From positions 11,475,888 to 11,539,887 of the forward strand of contig NC_049902.1 in NCBI RefSeq assembly GCF_001411555.2: a DNA stretch of 64,000 nucleotides, written 5' to 3'. The position numbers and the translations under genes were made by a program. This document shows, piece after piece, positions 21,855 to 33,200 of this stretch. This DNA is from Juglans regia. Lineage: Eukaryota > Streptophyta > Magnoliopsida > Fagales > Juglandaceae. The number at the start of each line of letters is the position of its first letter. Position 1 is the stretch's first letter. Under the pieces are notes generated by a model. That model had not been told where the DNA came from. It made no database searches and saw only the letters and a list, made by a program, of their open reading frames with translations.

Positions 21855-22330
21855 CATGAGCTCTAGAAGAGCGATGATATTGATGTCAAGCAAAATACGA
21901 TCATGTGATAATTTGGTTCATCTATTCACTAAAGTATTACCAGCTATAATATTTAAGAAATTGATACATAACATTGGAATGCGTTAACTCAAGGATATTT
22001 TATTATAAACGATTGAAAGTCTACATATTTTTAAGGGAGAGAAAATAATCATACGAATTGTACTCTTTTTCTTTCATAATTGGTTTTTTTTTTTTTTTTT
22101 CCCATCAAAATTTTCCTTGGTAAGATTTTAATGAAGCATGTTCTTTGTGTATGATCATCTAAGAGAGTGTTACAAACTTATAAATGTATACATGAACTTG
22201 GTCGATGACCATTTAGATTCCACTTCTTAGAATCTTATCTCATTCATTTATCTAACTCTTGGAATTTTTAAATTCATGTATTACTTTCTTATATTCATTA
22301 TCCTACTATGCCTATAAAATGGTGTATTTA
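21855..22330 (+). mobile_element. Copia retrotransposon 3' remnant (RNase H end, PPT, part of 3' LTR)
   Basis: Plus-strand frames read THEL, a stop, KSDDIDVKQ, then after a frameshift IRSCDNLVHLFTKVLP and FKKLIHNIGMR. This is the C-terminal end of the Copia RNase H domain. A polypurine tract, AAGGGAGAG, follows near 22033. After it comes LTR-like sequence with GTACTCTTTTT...TTTTCCTTGGTAAGATTTTAATGAAGCA, typical of Copia LTRs. Frameshift and stop show decay. The solo LTR inserted at or beside its left edge. Confidence 0.75.
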
Positions 22331-22458
22331 TAATCATTTTTACAACACAAAAAATTAAAAGTGAATAGTATTGAGCTCCTAAAGAGCTAAATTTATATTG
22401 CAATATTTCAATTCTCTTACTACTTCTGATTAATTTCACGACAATTATGATATTTTTT

Positions 22459-22621
22459 TAGAGAAATTCTATTTGCAGTCCTCAAGTGGAGACTTTATGT
22501 GCAGGCACATTATTAAATGAGAGAAAACATCATTTTAGGAGGGATAATTTTGTAATTTTAAAGTTAAAATAGCCTAAGCTTGCATTGCAATCCCCATTTA
22601 GAGATTGTACCTAGCATTGCT
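22459..22621. mobile_element. MITE-like element
   Basis: It begins AGAGAAATTCTATTTGCAGTC and ends GATTGTACCTAGCATTGCTC. These ends are inverted and shared with the copies near 41.4 and 23.8 kb. The core is non-coding. Confidence 0.5.
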
Positions 22622-22989
22622 CATTTTCCTAACCTATATTTTACTATTTTCTATTGTGGTAATGATATGCATGTGAAATTATTGGTGTGATTCTCCACTG
22701 TGGGTTGACTTCTATTCTTTTACAATTGTCCGGTGGATTCATTCATGCATGCATGTAGATCGATGCATTGTTTTGTTGTCTTACAGAATCCCAACAGGAC
22801 ATATTTTTCGGAAGAGAGTGTAATGGCTTTCACTTGTTCTTTTTATAAAATATAAATTATTAATAATGAATTTTTTTTAAAAAAATAAATGAAGGTGCCA
22901 ATTCAAATAAAGCAAAGAACAATATTTCTATTAAAAAAAAGTTCTCAAAACAGAATAAATAATATAATTCACAAAACACTAAGACATAA

Positions 22990-23062
22990 GATCGCGTGGC
23001 CTAATGGATAAGGCGCTCGCCTCCGGAGCGGGAGATTGTGGGTTCGAGTCCCATCGCGATCG
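22990..23062 (+). tRNA. tRNA-Arg (anticodon CCG)
   Basis: A 73-nt cloverleaf. The 7-bp acceptor stem GATCGCG pairs fully with CGCGATC. The D arm is GCC/GGC with loop TAATGGATAA. The anticodon stem CTCGC/GCGGG has one G-T pair, and its loop CTCCGGA gives anticodon CCG. The T arm is GTGGG TTCGAGT CCCAT, with a canonical B box GGTTCGAGTCC. No intron is present and CCA is not encoded. A run of T follows within about 30 bases. The antisense reading gives the well-known spurious RDGTRTHNLPLRRRAPYPLG peptide. Confidence 0.97.
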
Positions 23063-23292
23063 CCAATAGTAATTATTTTAAGTTTTTCCGTCTTCCCCGT
23101 TGCAATGCACTGTACGCCGTGACAGTTGGGTACTCCCACCGTCACTCCAGCTATACATCCTTCACCACAAAAATTAATGCAAGACCAAGAATATATTTTC
23201 GCATAAAATGAAAAATGTAATTTTATATTGTTATAAAATATTATAATTTTATATTGTAATTTTTGTGAGTCCAAAATATTAATTCACATACT

Positions 23293-23466
23293 ACTCGTTT
23301 GGATAATGAAATGATTTTAGATAAGTTGAATAAAATATTGTTAGAATATTATTTTTTAATATTAATATTATTTTAAAATTTAAAAAAGTTTAATTATTTA
23401 TTATATTTTGTATGAAAATTTAAAAAAATTATAATGATGAAATAAAATGAGTTAAGAGTATTTTTG
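23293..23466. mobile_element. Tourist-like MITE
   Basis: It starts CTCGTTTGGATAATGAAATG. The core has GAATAAAATATTGTTAGAAT and AAAAAAGTTTAATTATTTAT, followed by AATAAAATGAG, all in the order seen in the other copies. The right terminus is degraded. Confidence 0.6.
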
Positions 23467-23810
23467 TGGGCCATATTATAAAGTTAATAAAATAAATATA
23501 AGGTATCACATAAAATTACGTCAATCTGTAAATTTACTTTTATAAAATCTCTTAGAACTGCTTAAAAGTTAATATGTATACATTTATAAAACCCATTTCT
23601 TTCTATTGATTTATCCTTTTCCTCAAATTTCCATGTTCCATTAGTATTGACTAACAAAATGCGAACAAAAACTAATTCCACAAACCATTTTCCATGAAAC
23701 AGAGCCATAACGTTCTGTTTATCTATATGCAATATGCCTGCCCGTCTCCTTCCTTTTAGCATCCACACAACTTGGCAGACGAAATGTGTAAATACGAATC
23801 TCATAACTAT

Positions 23811-23996
23811 ATGAGAAATGATATTTGCAATCATGAATTATACAAATGTCATACAATTCCTTTGAAAAAAAAAAAAAATAAATACGAAATCCATATAGAA
23901 AAAAAAACTAATTTTTTAATAGTGAACCTCACTATTTTTCAAAACGATTGTGCGATGCTTGCGCACTCCAAGACTGTATATAACATTACTCTTGTT
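23811..23996. mobile_element. MITE-like element (GAGAAATGATATTTGCA type)
   Basis: The left end GAGAAATGATATTTGCAATC and right end GACTGTATATAACATTACTC are inverted. Internal AACAGTGAACCTCAC-like and AAAACGATTGTGCGATG words recur in the 41.4 kb copy. Confidence 0.6.
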
Positions 23997-24014
23997 GGAA
24001 AAAAAGGATAATAA

Positions 24015-24245
24015 AAAATGGGTACTGCTAGTTAGCCGCCCAGCTTTGACCGCTGGGCGTGCCCATTAGTACAAATTTCACTTTTTATTTTTTTTTTCTT
24101 TACATTTTTTTAACATATTTAAATATTTTTAAAAAATAAAAAAAGACACGAATACACTAATAGTCACTTCTTTAATCAGTAAGTAAAAAAATTTTAAAAA
24201 AAAATTAAATGTATGAACGGCAAAATGAAACGGCATAATAACATT
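24015..24245. mobile_element. MITE with GC-rich hairpin end
   Basis: The left edge contains GCCGCCCAGCTTTGACCGCTGGGCG, a local hairpin, then an AT-rich core with CACTAATAGTCACTTCTTTA shared with the 12.5 and 16.8 kb elements. It ends about 40 bases before the stop codon of the methyltransferase gene, so it probably forms part of that gene's 3' flank or UTR. Confidence 0.45.
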
Positions 24246-24284
24246 ATTCATAAAAAATAGTACAAAAAGTCTTGCAACTGGGAA

Positions 24285-27200
24285 TCATCTTTTGAATAAG
24301 AAAACGGGTATGGGAGCCCATGGTTTGTTCAAAATCTGGAACTTGCAGCAAACCCATTCATCCACTGGCAATCCAGAAGCAAATGCTTGAATTGTCTCCC
24401 ATTCCTGCCTGGATATCAGAAAAAAGAACGAAAGATATATCTGTTAATGGTTATTAAAACATTTATCTACAACAGATCCAAAGGGACCAAAGTCTTAAAA
24501 AACAGCTACCCAAAAAAAGAATTTTTGTGTGGGGAGGGCAAACAAATACATAGACACAGATGCATCAGTCTTCCTATGTGTGCGAGCATATTTATGTAAA
24601 TCCGAAATGGAAAAGTTCTATTAATTTTATCACAAGTCATAAATTATAACTGTACAAAAAAGTTGTGTAAAATAATCTCAAACACAACTTTCCTTTTGAA
24701 TACAAAAGTTTCTTAGTTTGCCATAGGAAATTGTGTACGATATGAAATGACTAGGTAATGCAGGATTATATATATATATATATATATATTTATATGCAAG
24801 CGTGCGTGTTGTATATGTATTAACAAAAAGTATTGATCATTCTCTATATAAATTACAAACTATGGAATCACACTCATGTAGACCACATAAAATTCCACCT
24901 ACAAAATAATAATCTTATTCAACTCTCAGGTTACAACTTAGTAATGGTAGAAGAGTTTGCAAAAAATCCAGTAAAACTTGTACTAAATTACGTTGGAATC
25001 TCCACCGACCAATCACAGTTTACCAACTGAAGTAGAAAACTTAAAATGGCCTATGACATTAACATATTACTCGTTCAAACAGTAATGCCTTACCAAACAA
25101 CCACTATGAACTTGAACTTAAACTGCCTCAACTGTTTTCATTGCATGCAGAACTAGGGCACTAAAAGGGGGAAAAAGGCTTAACCAGATTGATTAGTAAG
25201 ACAAAACACAATCATTAACAATAAACTAGCTATATAAGCAGCGGTACATCTATTAATAATAAGAATTGAGCAGAGCAGAAGTATTACCATCCACCGGGAT
25301 GCCCCACATAAACCACTAAGCTTATAAGCCCTCCTGGCATTACAGTTTCTTTTGCAGCTTCCAGTGCAAGTAAAGTCGTCTCTGGCTTTGTGATTATTGC
25401 CTTGTCACCACCAGGAAGGAAACCTAAGTTGAAAGCAACAAGCCTAAAAGCACCCAGATCATCAAATTATGCCTTTTCTGAAAGCACTTTTCTTGTTTTC
25501 CTTAATGAAATTCATAAATATGTCTTTGATTAAAAATTAACAGATACATTCATAGGGTCTGGAGTCCACAACCACAAGCACATCCTCCCACTCATATTTA
25601 TGAGCACAAAAGGTGGCATTCGAGCTAAAGCCATTGGCTTAATGAAATACAGAAATATTAATTAAGATATGGCCTGGCTCAATATGAACACATGATATTG
25701 AAGATTTTAATTGATTATCATATCTTAATACATCTACAATAAGAAGTACAATAAATGGCTGTTAGATGTTTTACATATTTCTTCTTTCTAGTAATTTGTG
25801 TTGTTAATTTCTTCTATAATTAATGTTTTCTTTAAATTATATATAATTTCTTTTATTAGAAACTCCTTACAAAGCAGTATGCTTGGAGGCCAGATCTTGA
25901 TGGTTTAGCTTTTGATACCATTGACTCTTTTGAATGCTACATGGCTTGAACGACCTTTTGAGGAGAATGAAGTTTTAAATAAAGCTCCTGGTTTGGATGG
26001 CTTTACCATGACATTTTTTCAGGTTTGTTGGGACATTGTATGGGAAGACATTATGAAGGTGTTTCAGGAATTGCATTCTTTTGGGAGTTTGAAAAGAGTC
26101 TAAATGCGACCTTCATTGCACTTATTCCAAAGAGGGCGGGGGCTTCTAATGTGAAGGGTTTTTCATGGTTTACAAAATCATTTCCAAAGTTCTTGCCATC
26201 CGTTTGAGCACGGTTATGGGGATGATTATTTCAAAATCTCAGAATGATTTCGTTAAAAGGAGACAAATTCTCGATTCAATATTAATAGCAAATGAATGTT
26301 TTGGAAAGTAGAATTAAATCGGGAGTGCCGGGTATTTTATGTAAGCTTGACATGGAGAAGGCTTTTGATCATGTCAATTGGGATTTTCTTTTTTTACCGG
26401 CTAGGGAGATGTGCCTTTGGGAGGAGGTGGTGTAAGTGGATTACGCATCGTGTTTCGACAGCATGATTCTCAGTGTTAGTACACAACTCTCCCATGGGCT
26501 TCTTTAAAATTCCTGTGGTTTGAGACAAAGGGATCTGTTGTCTCCCTTCCTTTTTGTCATAGTTATGGATGCACTCGGCCGAATGCTGAGGGCTGCAATT
26601 CATGGTGGTTTCTTGGCAGGTTTCTCTATTGAGAGCACACTTGCTTTGTTTTGGGGCTGTGCAAAAGGTGAATCTTGGAAATCCAAGATTGTTCTGGTGG
26701 GCCCTGTGTGAAATATTAGCAGTTTGGCAAACATTCTGGGTTGCCAAGTTTCTTCATTGCCACTAAGAGATCTTGGTCTCCCTCTGGGGGCTGTTTTTAA
26801 GGCAAGAGCAGTTTCCAATTGGGTGATAGAGAAGGTTCGCGAGATGGAAGAGGTTGTACCTGTCGAAATAGAAGAATCACCTTAATCAAGAGCACTCTTT
26901 CTAATCTCCCTACATATTTTCTCTCACTATTTCCCATACCAGTTGGTGTGGCTAATCGGGTTGAAAAGATTTTTTGAGAGTTCTTGTGGAGAGGTATTGG
27001 GGAGGAAGCGAAGTTCTATTATGTTAGTTGGGAAAAGATATGTACCCCACTGTCATGTGGAGGGTTGAGAGTTATGAAGTTGAGGACCTTCAATAAAGCC
27101 CTTTTAGGAAGTGGTTATGGAGGTATCATTAGGAAAGTGAGTCTTGTGGAGGGCTGTGATTGATTCCAAATATGGGAGTGCTTGGGGGAGTTGGTGTTCT

Positions 27201-30200
27201 AATGAGGTTAAAGGTACACATGGTGTGGGGGTGTGAAAAAATCTTGGGAGTGGTTGGGATGAATTCACCAAACATGTTTGGCTCAACAATAAATCATCAA
27301 TTTATTGTGCTAGTTGAGTTTGGCTCAACAACCAAACACAACCCTAGGTTACTGAGGCAAAGTGAGAGGGCCTAGAGTGAGAAACCGCAGCTAAATTATT
27401 CTGTTCATGTTTGTTCAACAAACACAGTTGCTTAAAGTTGGAGTATCTTGAGTTTGATAGGTTGAGAAATATATATAAGTATATATACATATTTCGTCAA
27501 TTCAAATAGCTTTGATGTTACATATAGATCCTCTGCTTCAAAACAAATATCAAGTTGCAGGGAGTACCTCACAGAGGCCTTCTCTGGAACAACTTTGTCC
27601 AGTTCACTGTGGCATATGGGCAGGAGCTTGACAAGGTCTCTCTGCATACATTTGCAACTCATAAGCAATTGCATTGACTTTTCTAATCTTACGAAAACAA
27701 CTTTAAAACCATAAACCATGTTCCCAATTCCAAAAGACAATACACGATTACATATGGATGTAGTGAGAAAAAAAACCGAGCATTTCAGCTGTAATGACAG
27801 GACCGATAGTACTTATGTGTTATCTTTGGTGTCTATGGTTACATATTAGACACATAAAAGTTCACTATAGGTACAGAAATTAAAAAAGAATATAAAATCC
27901 TAGAGAGTCTAAGGAGCATTCGGAATCATATTTGTATCTATATTAGCAAGAATACAGCTTTAATTTTCTTTTTTCCGTTTTCCCATTATACATAGATAGA
28001 TCTTTTTTCACTTTTCTAGACAATCGATAAAAGGGTTCAGATCTCTACTAAATATTGAAAACGCTAACATACAAAGGCTATTTCTTTCCTCATCCTCCAG
28101 TGGACTCTGCAATTACCAGTTAAATGGTAGATAAAGACCAACCTGTACACTAACAAGTGTGGGTGGGCTGTTTTTGATTTGTTTTCCTTTTTTTTTAGGG
28201 TTGAGACGTTTGCTTAGTTCCATGTTTGATTAAATTCAAGTAAAAGAATTACAGGAGTTAACAGTTGGTTAAGACTATCAGTAATCCAAGGACATGCAAT
28301 TTTAACCAATGGAACGCAAGTAATTCTGTGAGTTTACTTCCAATCAATTGGCTATGAAATTTTTTAAAAGAAACCAAATTGTAATACCTCGAATTGACTA
28401 AAGGAGCGTGGTGAATGGGATCACACATTGCCCAGGAGGGAGAAGTTTTGGGGATCCATAATGATTCCATGGGAGTCCAATTGTAACTTTAATAGCTCTT
28501 TTGGAGTATAAACCTAGTTGTCAAGCTTTATTTGGGTCGTTACATGAATATAATTATTATATAATATATATTCTTTTTTATAAGTAAAAATTTATTAATA
28601 CCAATAGGCGTAACCAAGTACACTGGATGTATACAAGAGAAAACGCCTAGTTGGGGTGCAAAAAAGATACAAGGGACAATAAACCCAACAAAGCCCTAGC
28701 CCAACAACAAACCCATCTAGGAAAATGAACCTAACAAAGCCCTAGCCCAAGCCCAAGCCCAAAAATGCGCCTGCCCCAAACCACCACCAGTGCACTAATG
28801 CCTATCCCACTAAACCAGATTTTGCCCATATACCTAAGTTCCTAACAATCTTCTTTGGCTGAATGCCTCCTCTTGTTCCTTCTCATTCATCAAATAGAAA
28901 AAAATAGATTACACAGATCAGAAATTCGAAATATGACTTCCTATCCTAAAGGGATTCAAATCTTGGATAAAATATGTTTCCCATACTTATCTACCCAATC
29001 TAAATATTCAAATTATAAATCCTATAAATCCTATGTACAAATCTGTCTATACCCAAAATACATAGACAAAGCATAGGAATTAATTCAAATAAATATAATC
29101 CACTAGTAGATACTAGGAATTGATGCCGCAGTCTAGTCATCACTTTTGTGAATATATCAGCTACTTGAAGATCCGTAGAGATATGAGGAAGAATAATAGA
29201 CATAGCCTCATAGGCTTGACGAATATAGTGACAATCCACTTCAATATGTTTGGTACGCTCGTGAAATACTGGATTGGCAGCAATTTGAATGGCACTAGTG
29301 TTGTCACCATGAAGAGGAGTTGGCTTGTCTTGCAAAAAACCAATCTCTTGAAGAATGCCCCGCAACCACATCACCTCAGAGCAAGCTGCTGACATAGCTC
29401 TATATTCAGCTTCAAAAGAGGATTTAGAAACACACTCTTGCTTCTTGCATTTTCAGGAGATGAGTGAATCTCCAAGAAAGACGCACCAAGCAGTTGTAGA
29501 ACGCCTAGAATCTGGGCAACCAGCCCAATCGGCATCACTATAAGCCATAAGTTGTCGAGAAGTGCCAACAGGAAAAAATAACCCATAGTTAGGAGTCTCA
29601 ATCAAATATCTGATAATACGACGAACAACCACTAAATGCAAGTTGTCGAGGAGTGTCCATAAATTTACTTACAATATGGACAGCATATGAGATATCTAGA
29701 TGTGATAGTGAGGTAGATTAGACTCCCAACAAGCTTCCTATATAATGTAGGATTAGAAATTAAATCACCCTCATCCTTCCGATACTTCACGTTGACTTCC
29801 ATAGGAGTATCAACTGAAGTAGTCTCCCCCAACCCAGCCAATTGAACAAGGTCTTGGGTGTATTTATGTTGATTAATAAATAACCCATGTGGCTGATTAT
29901 GAACTTCCAGCCCCAATAAATAAGTCAACAGTCCCAAATCTTTCATATCAAAGACCTTATGAAGATGCATCTGAACCCTCTTAATAAATTCAATACAGAT
30001 CCAGTAATAATGATATCGCCCACATGGACCAACAGAAAAACAAAACCAGAATCACTCTTATGAAAGAACAAAGAAGCATCATACTCACTCTGAGTGAATT
30101 GAAACTCAAGTAAGGTATTGCAGAACTTCTCAAACCAAGCTCTGGGAGCTTGTTTTAGACCATACAATGACCTTTTCAGCTTACAAACATCATTAGCTGA

Positions 30201-33200
30201 GGAAAGGGACATATTAGAAGGAAGTTTCATGTAAATGTCCTATTTAAATCACCATGACGGAAAGAATTCTTCACATCCATCTAATGCAATCGCTAAGATT
30301 GAGAAGCGGCAATGGCAAGAAGGAGACGAACAATCGTCATCTTAGCAACAGGAGCAAACGTCTCGTCATAATCAATCCCATATTCTTGTCTATTTCCCAA
30401 AGCTACCTAATGAGCTTTATATCTCTCAAGGGATCCATCTGATCTAAGCTTTCACAGAATACACCCACTTACTACCAATAGGTGTCACAAAAGAAGGACA
30501 AGACACAATATCCCAAGTGTTATTGGCTGCTAGTGCATCCATTTCTACTTGCATGACATTCCTCCAACACTCATGTTCCATAGCCTACTTATAAGAGGAG
30601 GGAATATCAATAGAAGAAAGTGTAGCAAATATAGAAGAATGAGATGAAAAATCGTATCGATATGGGGGTTTGGAGACTCTAGAAGTTTGCCAACGAGATG
30701 GTGGATCATAAGATGTGTCAAGAGATTGATCAAGAGCCACGGGCGGATGCTTAGGAGGGGCAAAAAGAGCGGTCAGATCTGTTGGATGAGATGGTTTATG
30801 CCTGGTGTAAACACAACCAGGTTTAAACCGAGTGGAAGCTGATGTAGAAGTTGTATCCTCATCTGAAAAATTTGGCAAAACTAGAAACTAGGAGGAATAG
30901 GGTCTAGATGAGTATGAAAATTTTTTTTTTTGTCAAAGAACACCACATTGCGAGAAACTCGAATGCGTTTAGCCAGAGGATCATAACAAACAAAACCCTT
31001 CTAAAAAGAATTATACCCTAAAAAGGCACATTTGACTGATTGAGCAGAAAGTTTGTCTTTCGTAAGATGGAAGATGCACAAAACAAACACAACCAGAATG
31101 AGTGCAATTGAGAATAGTCTGGGGAGTGCCCAAATGGCAAAGAATAAGGAGAAACATTGTCTAATATTGGAGTAAGTAACCTATTAATTAAATACACAGT
31201 AGTAGACAAAGTTTCACACAAAAAACGAGAGGGCACACTCAAATCAATTAGGAGAGCCCGGACCATGTCAAGAAGATGATGATTATTTCTTTCAGTTACT
31301 CCATTTGTTGTGGAGTATATGGACAAGAACGTTGAGAAATAATTCCTTGATCTTGAAGGAACATTTGAAACTCAATAGATATATATTCTCCTCCTGAATT
31401 GGAGCGAAGAACCTTAAGAGAGGCAGATAATTGACTAGTGAGAAAAGCCAAGAAACGCTTGAATACCAGAAATACTTCATTCTTAGTGCGAAGAAAGTAA
31501 ATCCACGTAAAGCAAGTGTAATCAATAATAAACGTCACAAAATATTTATAACGATCATGAGATTCTAGCGGGGCAATACCCCCATACATCACTATGAATA
31601 ACATCAAATGCACGAGTGGCATGAGATCCTATTTAAGGAAAAGGAAAAATTTTACTTTTAGCTAACTTGCATGTATCACAATCAAAATTTAATTGATCAA
31701 GAGAATAGAAATCTTTATTGCCAATTAAATCGAAAGATAACAACTTATGAAGTGTGTGAGAATTGGGATGGCCCAACCACCTATGCCAATCCTTCACACT
31801 CAAAGTACCAACATTACAAGAAAACAAAGATAAAGACTTTGACTCAACAGATTTTGAAACTAAACATAAAGGAAACAACCGACCCTCTTTAAGACCCCTC
31901 GCGATCATCTTCCTGGTCACCTGATCCTATACAAGACAACTAGAAGTGAATGACACTCTACAATTGTTGACAACTAATTGTCTAATAGAAATCAGATTAG
32001 TATTTAATTAAGGAGACACCAAAACATTATTTAAGGAAGGAGAAATGTAACCTACGGCAGTGATAGGTAGGGAACTACCATCTGCCGTGTGAATTTTAAG
32101 TGGACCAGCATACTGTGGGACATTAACAAGAGAGTGAGAGGCACTTGTCATACGGTTGGTGGTACCAAAATCAAAATACCAAGGTTTAGAGGCATATTTG
32201 GTTTTACCTAAAATACCAAAAGCTGAAAGAGCTGAGATGATCATTTGTTGGACCATTTCTGGAGTAATAGAGGTGGAATTTTGAGAAGTGGAAGCTTAAA
32301 CATGAGAGGAAGTGGCCAAGGTAGAGTTGGCAACGCTAGTAGCCTCGGCAGCAGCTGCATAGGCAGTTTCTTGGCGACGTCCACGTCATATCGGGCAATC
32401 CTTGATGATATGTCCTTGCTTCTTGCAATAGTTGCAAGTTTTCTTAGAACAATTTGCAGCGAGATGCCCATAACCTTTGCAACTATAGCATTGAGTAATG
32501 CTCAAATCCCTCCCTTTGGTTTTTCCTTGAGCTGCATATGCCACAGGAGCTGGAGTAGCTTGTTCCATGGCTGTTTGGGTCATCAATCTTTACTCCTCTT
32601 GAAATATATCTCCCAAACACATATCAAGTGGAGGCACAGGATCTCGATTCATCAGATTAGCACAAATAAATTCAAATTCAGGCCTTAGTTTCATAAGAAA
32701 TTGTGCCCGCATATTTGCATCATAAATAGCTTGAATATCGGCCAAACTTGTTGCTGGAATTGAAGTGTATACAATATCTATATACTCAGCCCACAAGTTA
32801 CAAAAACCAGAATAAAACTCCTCCACAGAGAGAGCTCCTTGAGAGAAATTCGACATCTGTAGTTCAAGTTGAAATCTCCTAGCTGCATTATTCTGAGTAT
32901 ACAGCCGCTTGAGATGATTCCACATATCACGAGCATTCTTGAATGAGCGTAAATTCAAGATAATACGGGGATCAATGGATCCAAGAATCGAAGAAATGAC
33001 TCGAGCATCCTTGTTTTCCCAAGAAGCTCGCTAATCTTTGTCCTCCGGTGCCACACTACTCCCATCAATATGACCCCAAAGTTCCTTTCCTTTCACCAAT
33101 AGTTGAAACTGAAAGACCACACAACATAATTATTTCCATTGAATCAAACCAGAAGAAAATCTCTAATTTCAGAAGACATGATAGACAAGAAACCCTAGCC

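Noticed and set aside
22969..23274. 101-codon minus-strand ORF containing RDGTRTHNLPLRRRAPYPLG
   Set aside because: It is the antisense of the tRNA-Arg(CCG) gene, a known source of false proteins.
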